This document shows positions 45,000 to 55,808 of a stretch of 64,000 nt of DNA, one piece after another. The notes under the pieces were generated by a model. It did not search any database. It saw nothing but the letters and a program-made list of their open reading frames with translations, and had not been told where the DNA came from. Position 1 is the first letter of the stretch. Each line of letters begins with the position of its first letter. The position numbers were made by a program, and so were the translations under genes. Source of the DNA: Areca catechu (taxonomy: Eukaryota; Streptophyta; Magnoliopsida; Arecales; Arecaceae); assembly GCA_021397845.1 (NCBI GenBank), contig CM038040.1, positions 63,256,088-63,320,087 on the forward strand. Direction: 5' to 3'.

Positions 45000-45850
45000 G
45001 CAACAAGATTTTCAATCTCTAGATTCAACTAATAACAATCTTCAATGTCATGGCCATGGTCCCAATGGATACAGCATATATGCTTTTGTCAGAGGAGGTT
45101 GAAGACTTCATCGGGTTGGGTCTTCACAGATATTGCTCCCTTTCAATCTCTATAAGAATTTTAGATCTGGGAGCGAGAAAAGAAGTATAGTTATCAAATT
45201 TGCCAGTAGATTTCCTTATATTAGGACTCTATTGGTGGGATGAGTTTGGCTTCTCAGAATGGGCTCTATTGGATCTCCCTAGGCTTGCTTCTTCCTCGGC
45301 TTTCCATCATCTCATGCCAAGTGAGAATTCCCTCATCCGCACAAATGTACTATGCACGGCCAGCATTTTTTAATAAGACTTAGAGGAAGTCTTATCTAGT
45401 GAGTAGGTGAAGCGAGAAGGGCAGAGTCCTCTCTTCAAGTTAGCATGACCACGGACTTATCCAAATGTTAGACTTCTAACATGGCCATCTTAATTCGGGT
45501 CATGTAGTCTTTCAAAGATTCTAAGTCTTGCTGGCAGATAGAGAAGAGACTATCATCCTCTCATGGCATCTTTTGACTAGTGTTAAAGTGTGCCACAAAT
45601 TTTCTTTCCAGCTAACTGAAGGAGTCAATACTCCTTCGCTCGAGTTGGGAGTACCATGCTCATGCTACCTGGCAAAGAGTGGCTAGAAAAGCGATGCAGA
45701 GTAGGGCATCACAAGCACTCTGAATCCTCACGAGAGTCTTATAGCTCTCCAAATGATCTAGCGGGTTAGTGGTGCCATCATAAGACTCCAGCTAGGGCAT
45801 CTTGAGCCAACTTGAGATTGGTTTCTCCAGAATGCATCAATAAAGAGGGG
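45000..45850 (-). pseudogene. Element D gag
   Basis: Minus strand 45790-45480 gives NPLDHLESYKTLVRIQSACDA, AWYSQLERRSIDSFSQLE, KFVAHFNTSQK and DSLFSICQQDLESLKDYM (Retrotrans_gag). At 45085-45040 the His/Cys motif CIHWDHGHDIEDC corresponds to the knuckle-like motif of element A. Frames shift repeatedly. Confidence 0.75.
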
Positions 45851-46523
45851 GATGAGTGTGAAACTCGATCGGGTCCCAACTCTCTCTTTGAAGATCGGTA
45901 GTCAATGGTTGATCTCACATAGCTTGCGATCATAATCATCAAGACATTATTCAGCCAATCATCGAATAGCCTCATCGATAGACCCCTCTTGGAAGGATTC
46001 GAATGATGACTCGAAGGAAGATCGGGTGTGCTTTTCCTGATTTAGCTCTTTTCCGGGTCGTCACTCCTCCTACTTGGGGTTTCTTAATGCAGTGCAGGAA
46101 ACCACGACTGTGGGATGGTCCATCAGTAAGTGGACCTTTCCCTGGGGACCGACGGCTTCCTCAGTGGGATGAAGGGAACCGCAATCGATAGGAAGTCCAT
46201 TAGTGGGAAGATCTCTACTGGAGAGATTGGCGGCTGGGATAAGTATAGTGGTGGGACCGGCTAGGATCTATTGCCATTGCTGCTACAGATTCTATACCAT
46301 CGTGACCAGTATATGGACCTGCTGCATCAAGGAGGCAAGCAAATCCTATTGGGTCACCAATGGTGGAGGAGCAAGAAACTTTATGGTTGAGGCGAGCCGT
46401 TCATCACAGCAAGGAGAGTGGTCAGTGTAGCTAGTGGAGGTGTCCTATATACACGTGGTTACCCCCATAGCTCCAAACTCCAAGAACTTGATACTTGCTT
46501 TTTTCCTACCTGGTATGCCAATC
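45851..46523 (-). other. Leader of element D
   Basis: Between LTR and gag. Immediately after the LTR (46523 downward on the minus strand) is GATTGGCATACCAGGTAGG, the conserved post-LTR block also seen in element A. The frame 45975-45778 is not recognised and may be part of the Gag N-terminus. No other feature seen. Confidence 0.55.
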
Positions 46524-47445
46524 TGTTGCCATCAAATCACCCTCCACTAGTCTATAGCGGTGCCTGAGGGTTTTCCGGTCTTCTCTGGCAAGGATGGAGA
46601 GGTAATCCTGAGCACTCTATTGTGGGGACCTGCAAAAATAGTCTCTTGACCGGTGGTAATCGATGGAGGACCCTTCAATGCACAAATCAATGAGAATAAT
46701 GAGATAGGCTATAGTAGCTAGAGCTAAGAGCCAAGAGAGATGACTGAGCGAGCATGGGAATGGTAGTAAAATATACCTTGCCAAGGGTCCTCTTTATCAA
46801 TTTATCGAGTTACGCAAAGTAACAAAATGCCATTAGTGAGGTGGCTCCTTTGGGGATGCAATAGAATTCTAGTAGGATATTAAAATTTTGTCCCTAGAAT
46901 CTTTTTCATTAGCATCTTTTCTGTTAGAATAGCTGATTTTGTTAGGACCTTGCCTTCTACTAACTTATCCGCCATGATCCTACTTTCCATGATTGCTGCT
47001 ATGATAGCTGGGACCAGCTTTTATCACTTACTCAAGTGTCATTAGCTCTGAGTATTGGGATGGCTTGTCCGTTGTCGAAAGAGAAGGGACCTTACCAAAA
47101 GAGGCGCCTTGACACCAAACTCTAGTGTACCCAACTAAGTTTGGGTCTAGTAGTAGAACTCGATGGATACGTAAAAGAATGTCAGTCAGGCTCGACTATG
47201 TGTAATCTCTTGGTGCAAAGTATCAAAGATAGTCGGTGTAGCGATCGGCTTGATCATCTTCTACTTAGTCGATTATTAGGTGAGTCAATAGTCATTGCCA
47301 TCTCCTTCTCAAATGGTGGTATGATTATCTTCCCCTTATCGGTGATGCAGTTGGTGATATGATTGCTCCTTGGTTGTCCAGTGGACGACTTCGCCTTGGT
47401 CAATGGTCCAATAAGTGTCTCGAGATCGAGTAGATAGTCGCTACA
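46524..47445 (-). repeat. 5' LTR of element D
   Basis: The minus strand would begin TGTAGCGACTATC and end TGATGGCAACA, about 922 bp. The right boundary (47445) is inferred from TG and the switch to AT-rich unique DNA; the inner boundary (46524) from the post-LTR block. The partner LTR is outside the window. A short block (46660-46700, CCCTTCAATGCACAAATCAAT) is related to 54105-54140 in element E. Confidence 0.6.
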
Positions 47446-48248
47446 ATAGTCATTATTTAAAAATGATTAAAAATGACAATACCATCTTAGTATTAAAAAA
47501 TTAATTTTATATGATAGATATATTTATAAATTTGATTATATTCTAGGATTATCTCCGATCAAATATAATAATATTTTTTTGATAAAAAAATTATATTAAT
47601 AAAAAATTATATTTATTTTTTTTTTCATATAAATGATTTTTGTGAATCATTATTCATTATCCCAACCAAACTAAAGGTGAAAGTAGCATGGATAACATCT
47701 GACCGTATCTGATTTCATATCTAAATCTATTCGGATAACGATAAAAATTTAATCATCCGACTAATATTGGTATCCGTATCCATATCCATGAAAAAAATGG
47801 AAATGGATATAGATAGATAACTATCCAATATCCGAATATCCAATTTTACTTGTAACCCTATTTAATTTTATATAATATTTATTAATTTTTAAGAAAAATA
47901 TATAAGTATATAATATTTTATTAATTTAATTTAGCATATATTTAATAATATCTATGATTTTATAGTCATAAAATTTAATTATTTAATATATATTCATATT
48001 TATATCTATATTTTTAATATTAATTTATATTTATATCTATTTAAATTAAATATAAATATAAATTTTATATTTAATTAATATTTATATTCATATCTATATT
48101 TATTATATAAAATAAATATGAACATGAATGCAATATATCCGCATCCACGGTTTCAGCCCTAAACCAAACCGATCTCATGGCTTCCAAATGACGTCTTTAT
48201 CGTCTGTACCCTCTGTTCTCGCCGGGAAACGAGCCCAGAACAAAAACG
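47446..48248 (+). other. AT-rich region upstream of the PPR gene
   Basis: No gene. 47460-47640 has long A/T runs. 47700-47850 has degenerate copies of a TATCCGTATCCATATCC-type sequence; a similar decayed sequence lies at 51100-51380 beyond the gene. 47860-48120 is almost pure A/T with TATTTATAT-type repeats. Base composition switches sharply to GC-rich near 48180, where the gene's 5' end begins. No core promoter element can be chosen with confidence in so AT-rich a stretch. Confidence 0.6.
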
Positions 48249-50619
48249 ATGCTCCTCCGCCTCCGAAGCCTCAAGCTATCTCAAACCCCTCTCCAGTCCC
48301 TCCCCTTTCTCCTCTACAAAATCCCTAAATCCTAAACCCTTCTCCTCCCAACCCCCCTCTGACGCCGGCGCCTCCGAGTGGACCGACGAGATCCTCTACC
48401 TCGACGAGTCCGGCGGCGTCATCTGCTCCGGCCGTGGCCTCCGCCCCACCGAGCCCGGACGTGACGGCCACGTCCTCGCCGGCGGCCTCCGCCGCCCCCT
48501 CCCCCGCGCCGCCGCCGTCGCCAAGCTCGTCGAGCTCGCCCGCCGCTGGCGCTGGGGCCCCGACCTCGACATCCACCTCGATCGCCTCCCCTTCCCCCCG
48601 ACCCCTCCCTCCTTGACTCTGCCCTCGCCGCCCTTCCCGACGCCGACCCCGAACCGTCCCTTTCCCTCTTCCGGTGGGCCCGCCGCCAGCCCTGGTTCGC
48701 TCACTCCGACGCCACCTATTCCCTCCTCCTTCACCGCCTCTCCGTCGCCTCCGACCTCGACGCGATCCACTGCCTCTTCGAGGACATCCTCAAAGTTGCC
48801 ACCTTTACCGATGGTGAGCTCTCTCCGACATCCTTCTCCTCTTCCCTTAACCTCGCGATGCAATATTTATGCCGGACGTCAAAGCTCGAGGTCGCCTTTT
48901 GTTGCTTCAAGAAGCTTCGGGACCTGGGCTTCAAAGACATCACTACCCGGACGTACAATTCCTTCATAACCCTCTTCTTGAGCAAGGGATTGCCCTACAA
49001 GGCCTTCGAGATCTACGAATCCATGGAGGCCAGCGGGTGCTCGCTCGATGCCTCCACCTATGATTTGATGGGGCCTGCCCTTGCCAAGTCCGGCCGGCTC
49101 GATGCTGCCCTCCGCCTGTTCGAAGAAATGAAGACAAGAGATGGTGGTGACCGCCCAGGGCTAGGCATTTACTCGGCGCTGGTAGACTCGATGGGGAAGG
49201 CCGGGAAACTGGATAACGCCATGAGGCTATACAGGAGATGCAGGTGTACGGGTACAAGCCATCAGTCCAGATGTATGTTTCGATGATTGAATCATTGGTA
49301 AAGGCTGGGAAGCTTGATGCCGGTGTGAAGCTTTGGAATGAGATGAAGGATGCTGGGTTTCGTCCAATTTCAGTCTTTATACCATGATGGTGGAGACCCA
49401 GGCAAGGTCGGGGAGGTTAGAGGCAGCTGCATGCCTCTTCAGGGATATGGAGAAGGCCGGCTTCCTCCCGACACCATCCACTTATGCTTGCCTCATTGAG
49501 ATGCACTCTGCTGCTGGCCAGGTGGATCCAGCAATGCGTCTCTACAATTCGATGACCAATGCTGGCCTCCGGCTTGGGTTGAGTACGTTCACCTCACTGC
49601 TGACTCTTCTCGCTAACAGAAAGCTCTTGGATTTAGCTGCTAAGATCCTGCTTGAGATGAAGTCTGTTGGGTTTTCGGTGGATGTGAATGCTAGTGATGT
49701 GCTGATGATTTATATCAAGGATGGGTCGACGGAGCTGGCATTGAGGTGGCTACGGTTCATGGGTTCAGCTGGCATCAGGACTAACAATTTTATCATTAGG
49801 CAGCTTTTCGAGTCTTGCATGAAGGCTGGGCTGTATGAGTCAGCCTGGCCATTGCTCGAGACATATGTAGGATCAGCAGCAAAGGTGGATTTGATACTCT
49901 ATACTTCGGTTTCTTGCCCATTTGGTGCGCTGCCAGGATGAGAAGAACGAGCGAGCTATAATGCACATCATGAGTGCCACTAAGCACAAAGCTCACGAGT
50001 TCATGTGTGGCCTGTTCACCGGACCGGAGCAGAGGAAGAAGCCTGTGTTGTCTTTCGTGAGGGAGTTCTTTCAGGGAATCGATTATGAGGTGGAGGAGAG
50101 TGCTGCTAGGTACTTTGTGAATGTGCTTCTAAATTACCTGGTGCTGATGGCCAGATGAACAGGGCAAGATGTGTTTGGAAGGTAGCCTATGAGAATAAGT
50201 TGTTTCCAAAGGCAATTGTGTTTGACCAGCACATTGCATGGTCTTTGGATGTTCGGAACTGTCAGTAGGGGCTGCACTGGTGGCTGTTGTGCACACACTG
50301 CACAGGTTTAGAAAGAGGATGCTGTACTATGGTGCGGTGCCACGGCGCATCAAATGGTTACAGGGCCTACACTTAAGATGGTTGTAGCACAAATGCTTGA
50401 ATCAGTGGAGTCACCATTTGAGGTGAGCAAGGTCGTGCTGAGGGCACCAGGGGATTCAGTGATGGAGTGGTTCAAGAGCCTATAGTCCAGCAGTTCTTGG
50501 TAAATGAAATACCCTCAAAAGCAGATGTTTTGATGCACAAACTTAATGTTCTTTTCCCAAGCTCTGCACCAGAGGTTCGATCACTTTCTCCTCCAAAGCC
50601 ACTGGCCATGTCAAGGTGA
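48249..50619 (+). CDS. EMB2217: PPR-SMR protein, EMB2217 (At1g79490)-like; frame broken by single-base indels as read
   Basis: The only recognised host gene; no intron seen. An Arg/Leu-rich start MLLRLRSLKLSQTPLQSL (ATG 48249) suits an organelle targeting peptide. Then EWTDEILYLDESGGVICSG, RRWRWGPDLDIHLDRL, an array of pentatricopeptide repeats at about 48850-49915 (EVAFCCFKKLRDLGF, PYKAFEIYESMEASGC, AMRLYNSMTNAGLR), and a C-terminal region (MCGLFTGPEQRKKPVLSFV, NRARCVWKVAYENKL). A divergent SMR domain follows (SLDVRNLSVGAALVAVVH, with LDVR for LDLH), with a stop at 50617-50619. Collinear with Arabidopsis EMB2217, an embryo-essential PPR-SMR protein predicted to act on organelle RNA. The frame must shift once before 48335, then near 48595, 49235, 49366, 49911, 50150, 50260, 50355 and 50476. 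GC content falls from 5' to 3'. Ortholog assignment is from memory of the family. Confidence 0.85.
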
Positions 50620-53160
50620 TTACTGATTATATGCGAATCCCTCTGATTATATTTTGATTTGGTATGAAAGAAAAAGTTAATAGACAGTTTGGTTTTGCTT
50701 GTGATGCATTCACTAATTGTATGCATGGAAAACAAAATATTTCCTAAATGTGCTCATGGTACAGAAATTTTTTTTTCGGGGGGAGGAGAGAGGAATTATG
50801 TTTATGCACGGAATTTAGGACTTATGTTATCTCTGAGAGTTCATATAGTCAGTATACAATTAAGTAGGTAGCATGTTACATATGCTGCAGTTTTTTTCTT
50901 GTTTGTTAGTCAATTAGCCTTTAGTAGCTACAGCTGGAGAAGGGAGGAAAATATGGAATACCAGATAATCTATTCTTGAAACAAAGAATGAATGAACTCT
51001 GTTACAATGTAGATTGTAAAATGACTGTGACATCTGGATTCCTTAAAATACCTGAGGTACCTAGCATCTATGTTTCATGATATTTTTTAGGTTCGGTGTA
51101 CCTTCAGAATACGGATTGAATACTAGTATGTTGATATTCATATTATATATTTTCAATGAATATTGATACAGATACCGAAAATAATAGATAAAAATTTGGT
51201 ATTCATATTGTTCTAGATGGGTATGGAATCGCGTAGGCTATTAATTATCCATATATGCTCTGAACAGATGTGGATACAAGTTGGATATTGTTATATCCAT
51301 ATTTCTATCCTAATACAGACATAAGTTGGATATATTTAAATATAATGATATGCAGAATTCAAATCCATAGCCATGGACAAGTGATGTATATGTACATGTT
51401 GCTTTGGACAATGAAGTAACTCAAATTAAAGTATCATTTGATATCAGCTATAGCTATGAATTGCAAGTAATCAGATGCTATCAAATGCTATCAAAGTTAA
51501 GCATTTGTATACATTGGTAAAAAAAAAAAATACACTACAACAGTGACCCTAATAGTAGTTGCCGATTGTTTTAGGCGTGCTCTTTGAGATGGCCTTTGCA
51601 TTTTAAACGAGCATTTTAAACTAGTAAGAGTTGAGTGCGTTGAGAGGGCACGGATGCAGCATCCAACAGTGAAAGGTGGAGCCTCATAGGATGCGAGAAA
51701 ATAAATACAAATCTCCTTTGCGACAACACAAGCTTAGTAATGACCAACATAATGCACGGCAGAGGATCACATTCGGATAATTATTACTGAACAGGCTGAA
51801 ACCAAAGGGGAAAAGCTGCTTACGGTGGTGAAGCCCTGTAAGGAGTTTGGGCCGGGTTGGGTTTTCATTAGGCCAAGCCCGGTTTGATTTTTGTTATTTT
51901 GAAGGCCGCGTGTCACGACTGGGCTGAAAAGTTTTTCATCCTCAAGATGAAAAATAAAAAAAAAATTAATGAGTTATACTAGTCTAATAAATAATATACT
52001 ATATTATAGTGGAGTTTATGCATGCTGGCAAATAAATTATATAATATTGATTGAGAGGAATAAATTTTAAATAACATATTTTTGAAAACAATGATTTTGC
52101 ATAATTGAATTCAACATAAGCTATGGTGACATAACCAAGTGGCATGGGTCTAATAGCAGAAATACGTTGTATAAAGTATCAAATAATAGATATCACTATT
52201 TTGATCGATGGTTCGATATTAAAACTAATTTCTTAGTTTACAAGCCAACGGGTTTAATGTATTATTTTCATTAACAAGTCTAGATCATCACCATACTGAG
52301 AACATATATAAAAACAAGTTCATAAACTTGCTGGCCAAGTTTTCTAAGTTCATTTTTAAAATAGATCATATATTCAAAATAAATTATTATCAATAATAAA
52401 ACAATGCATGCTTGATACATTTATCAAATATAAAATAGAGAGATTAAATCAAGTTAAATAACTGATTATAATTTAAAAAATATTCGAAAGTATCTTGAAG
52501 TATTAAATTACTTATCTTTATTAGTGATAAATTTAAGCATAGCTTTCATAAATTTATACTTCAATCAAATAGATTGGATGCACATATTCAAAGTTATTGA
52601 AGTTTGACATCTTATAAGCCAAACAAAATAAAAAATCTTAAAAAATCTAGATATATAGATTAAAATATTGTTGTAGACATAACTTTATACTAGGCAGGAA
52701 TAGAAAAGGATAAGGCTGACCGAATAATAGGATCCAAGAACCTGATTGGTCCAATTATATTAATTTCACCTGATCAAAGATCATGTCAGAGTCTAGGTGA
52801 CTTCATACTCGAATCAAAATAGATTAAGGATAGGCCAATCATGTATCGAAGCCTAATGGTCCAAATCAATCAGTCGGATAATTTCATCTTATCAAATGAT
52901 AAATCAAAATACAAGTCAATCATTGTAATTGAGACCAGCCGAATGTAATAGAATATGACTAGAATCAAAGTAAAAATTAGTTCACCACCCAATGGTCATG
53001 GGTTAGAATCTTCTTTATCATGATAAATCAAAATTGTTGAAATAAAGTCCATCACCGAGTCTAATAGTAATAGAGAGAAAATTATAGAAAGAAACTAGAA
53101 AGAAACTTGTAAAGAGAAAGTTGAGAGAGAAATTAAGCAACTCAAGTGGAGAGAGGGGAG
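50620..53160. other. Intergenic DNA downstream of the PPR gene
   Basis: The first few hundred bases should hold the 3' UTR; no clear poly(A) signal can be chosen. 51100-51380 contains a decayed TATCCATATTTC-type sequence resembling 47700-47850. 51843-51895 has a GGGCCGGGTTGGG / AAGCCCGG motif pair common in plant repeats. 51940-52680 is AT-rich with no coding signal. No gene, tRNA or complete element recognised. Confidence 0.55.
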
Positions 53161-53330
53161 TAAACTCTCTCTCTCTCTTTCTTTTGTTTTTTTTTCTTCC
53201 TTCCCTTTTTTTTTTTTTTTTTTCCCTTCTCTCCTTCTTCTTCTCTCTCCCTTTTTCTTCATGGAAATAAGGGAAGGAGATAAGGGCTCTAGGTCCCCCC
53301 CCCCCCCCCCCCCAAGCCCAAGCCCAAGCA
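53161..53330. repeat. Low-complexity tract with T18 and C19 homopolymers
   Basis: A (CT)n run at 53164-53178, mixed pyrimidine tracts, 18 consecutive T at 53206-53223, more CT-rich DNA, then 19 consecutive C at 53295-53313, followed by three copies of AAGCCC. Run lengths are probably not exact. Open frames across it (53018-53452 minus) are low-complexity artefacts. Confidence 0.85.
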
Positions 53331-53980
53331 TGGATCCAAATGGCAATGGCTATGGCCCTCAGCAGCCAAAGCATGTTGTGTCCAACAATGGTAGCTAGCG
53401 ATGGAAAAAGAAAACTGAGAAGAAATAAAAACTGGGGTTTCAACCCATTCATGGCTATTTTACAGGATTTCCACTAGTGGGGCTCCGACCATGGCCAAGA
53501 GTAGCAAAGGAGAATAAGTCTCCATCTCCAACAACAAATGCCGGTAGTAGAGGAGATCGGAAAAGGAGATCAAACAGGATTTTTCATATCAGGAAAATAA
53601 GGTTTTTTCTTTGATGGATTTTTCGACAAGATCGAAGTCGATGATGGTGATTCAAAGTCTAAGCAAAGAAAAAGAAGATTAAAGCTTACCTTGGCTCCGT
53701 CAAGGGATTTGCAATAAATTCTGGTGATCATTATGAGCCCAACTAGTGATCTTTCAAGAGGAAAAGGAGGAAAATGGCAATGGATGTAGTGAATTTCTGA
53801 TGAGAACAAAGGGTTAGGGACCTTTAAATAGAGCAATATGAGAGGTTTTAGAGTCCCTCCCAATGAATATCTCTATCCAGTGAAGTTGAGAGATGATGGG
53901 AGCCTTCTTTCCATCAATTTTTTTTATTTGGGCCTACTTTAAAAGCCATGTACCATCTTATTGCAATTACCTTGGAGATT
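53331..53980 (-). other. Unassigned segment with a possible minus-strand promoter and splice donor
   Basis: Read on the minus strand there is a TATTTAAAGG box at about 53820-53830, then a leader, then CGGAGCCAAGGTAAGCTTTA (about 53680-53700), which would be a good 5' splice site. No protein is recognised. It could be the promoter end of another decayed LTR element or a lost gene; weak evidence. Confidence 0.3.
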
Positions 53981-55316
53981 TGTTAACATGGCTGAAGATG
54001 GCTGTTGAATCAGATGGCTCTAGATTTTCTTTCGTCGAATGTAGGCATTCCAAATCCTGTAAAAAAAAAAAGACATAAAAGTCTGATCATAGAGGGGTGA
54101 TCTTCCATGATGGACCTTTCAATGCCTAAGTCAATCTCCTATAAAGTAAATAAAAAAAGAGAGGAAATTGTACTTCTGGATGGATAGGATAATGCCGGAG
54201 TAGAAGAGGGTGAGGCAGTGGAAGTGGCAGGCGGACATATATGAGGCAATGAAATTGGTTGTTGGTGAGGCTCATGAGAGTGTGCAAGGCCTTGGAGATG
54301 GGCATTAGCAAGGCTTAGGAGAATGTGCAAGGCTTAGGCAAGACAAGGTAGTCCTAGTCTTGCTCGAACAGCAATTTGGAACTTCTAGGTAGCTCTAAGA
54401 GAACTGTTAAGGCTCTCATGGGGCTCAGGATATTTAAGAATGCTTGTCTAAGGAAAGCTCTTGCGGAAAAAGGGACTTTTTGATAAAACTTCTAGAGAGA
54501 GACTTACCTAGAGGGTCCAAAGAATAAATTTATCGTGAGGTATATATAGTACTTGGCACCTACAAGGGCATTGTGTAGTATAGGGAGTGGTGGTCAGCAT
54601 GTCTTGTAGAGTACATGCCCTTAGAGGAGTGGTTGAAGATGGCGCGTAGCTCATCTACATGGTAGGCATGCTTATGTAAGGTGCTTGCATTAATGAGTGG
54701 TGACCAACATCAGAGAGCCATGGTGCAAGGTCACCTATCCCTTTATAGGAGAAGGGCATGCCAGGCTTCCTTGCATGATAACTGGAGCCACATGTCAAGA
54801 TCTAAGAAGTTTTCTTGTTTTGCTAAACCAGTAGGTGAGATGGCCTGGAGCTGAGTTAGCAGGTGAGGTAGCGAGCCATGCAGAGTCTATATAGGCTTGA
54901 CCATTTTTGGATGTATTAAATGCCCCTAACTTCCTAAGGCGAGGCATCTTCTTTGCCTCGGATGTAGGAAGTAGAGGTTGAAGACTGCAGGGCTCGACAC
55001 GGATCTTTGCTTGCACAAGTCAGTCGCTTGGATGGGTGACCCCTAGTCCTAATAGATGAAGCCTTTGGGGAATGCTTCGTTCCATACGGAGTTAGACAAG
55101 GGATGCTAGTGGCATGGGACGCACATGACTTAAAACAAAATTTGAAGCATCATGTCTAGCAGGATCGTGTGCATCCATTGCATTTAATGAGGCATGAACA
55201 AGATTCGGAGCGATAAGGCACTTGTGGCTTGAAATGGCCATAATTTGAGTGAAGCGGAGCTCCCATTAGGGTGCAAGCACATATCCACTAGCGAACCATC
55301 ACTCATTGCTTGTTAC
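53981..55316 (-). repeat. Probable 3' LTR of element E
   Basis: The minus strand would start TGTAACAAGC (55316) and end CATGTTAACA (53981). A short block at 54105-54140 (CCTTTCAATGCCTAAGTCAAT) matches 46665-46695 in the LTR of element D, at a similar distance from the LTR end, and both LTRs then carry a TTACCT..A.GGGTCC block (54505-54520; 46775-46795). A minus-strand TATATATACC lies at 54541-54550. Boundaries are the least certain part; the PPT is not obvious. Confidence 0.4.
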
Positions 55317-55344
55317 ACCTGGGTTGATGTTGTAGATTGGAGAC

Positions 55345-55355
55345 TTTAAATAGGG
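55345..55355 (+). promoter_or_regulatory. Possible TATA box of the element E antisense ORF
   Basis: CTTTAAATAGGG lies about 200 bp before the PF04195-type ORF on the same strand, just inside the LTR. It would allow transcription opposite to gag-pol. Sequence match only. Confidence 0.3.
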
Positions 55356-55552
55356 AAGGAGTGGGGTGCTGTCCTTCCATATCTACTATCTATGCCTGCC
55401 ATTTGCTATGAAAGAGCTCAAAGTCTTCGCTACTGAGAAGGCTTGCTACTACTACGAGGGGCATTGCGATGAATGTGATGGGTTCTCTTCTCCCTTCTTT
55501 TTCTTTCTTGTTCTTCTATCTTGCTTTGTTGGTATGTTTTTGGGTTCTGCAA

Positions 55553-55808
55553 CGGGATCAATGGCAATCAAGGACACTCAAAAAGATCAAGTTTATCCTG
55601 GGTGAGGAGGACCTGGTGAGAATGTAGGAAGAGTTCGCCATTCTTGTGTCAGCCAGGCTCGAGTTGACTAGTCCTTCCGAGAGGATGACCATGGGATCAA
55701 CCATCCGAGTGGCATTGCACGAAGATGCATTTAAGGTTGGATTGAGACTTCCGCTACTTGTCATAGCCACTGAGCTGCTCAAGTGGTACCAAATATGCCC
55801 TACACAGC
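55553..55808 (+). pseudogene. Antisense ORF of element E, N-terminal part (PF04195-type)
   Basis: Reads KIKFILGEEDLVRM, stop, EEFAILVSARLELTSPSERM, then ALHEDAFKVGLRLPLLVIATELLKWYQICPTQ, which matches the PF04195 block 'GLRLPLHPF...L..y..aPsQL'. The frame is cut after CPTQ by the insertion at 55809 and continues at 57611 in the same phase (the split codon is C + GA). The true start is unclear because a stop at 55625 breaks the frame. Confidence 0.65.

Larger units (their letters stand above)
1..47445 (-). mobile_element. Element D: decayed Tat-type Ty3/gypsy retrotransposon, split by the Sirevirus insertion
   Basis: Read on the minus strand from the right LTR (46524-47445) the order is leader, gag, protease, reverse transcriptase, RNase H and integrase N-terminus up to 41944. 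The integrase core then continues at 1175-930 on the far side of the Sirevirus, followed by a tandem array to position 1. The 3' LTR lies outside the window. Order and motifs fit Ty3/gypsy. The two RNase H-like segments, the sequence just after the LTR and the post-integrase tandem array are like element A, hence Tat type (inference). Stops and frameshifts occur throughout. This is the oldest layer of the nest. Confidence 0.8.

Noticed and set aside
47700..47850. TATCCGTATCCATATCC-type sequence, possibly a MITE shared with 51100-51380
   Set aside because: Too degenerate; no terminal inverted repeats or target duplication could be defined, so kept only as a remark.
48325..48863. Gly/Arg-rich minus-strand ORFs of up to 155 residues
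   Set aside because: Shadow of the GC-rich 5' end of the PPR gene; the plus frame matches a known protein.
51533..51545. CACTACAACAGTG, resembling a CACTA transposon end
   Set aside because: No matching inverted end or 3-bp target duplication found nearby, and no transposase.
53018..53452. 144-residue minus-strand Lys/Glu-rich ORF
   Set aside because: Spans the T18 and C19 low-complexity tract; composition explains it.
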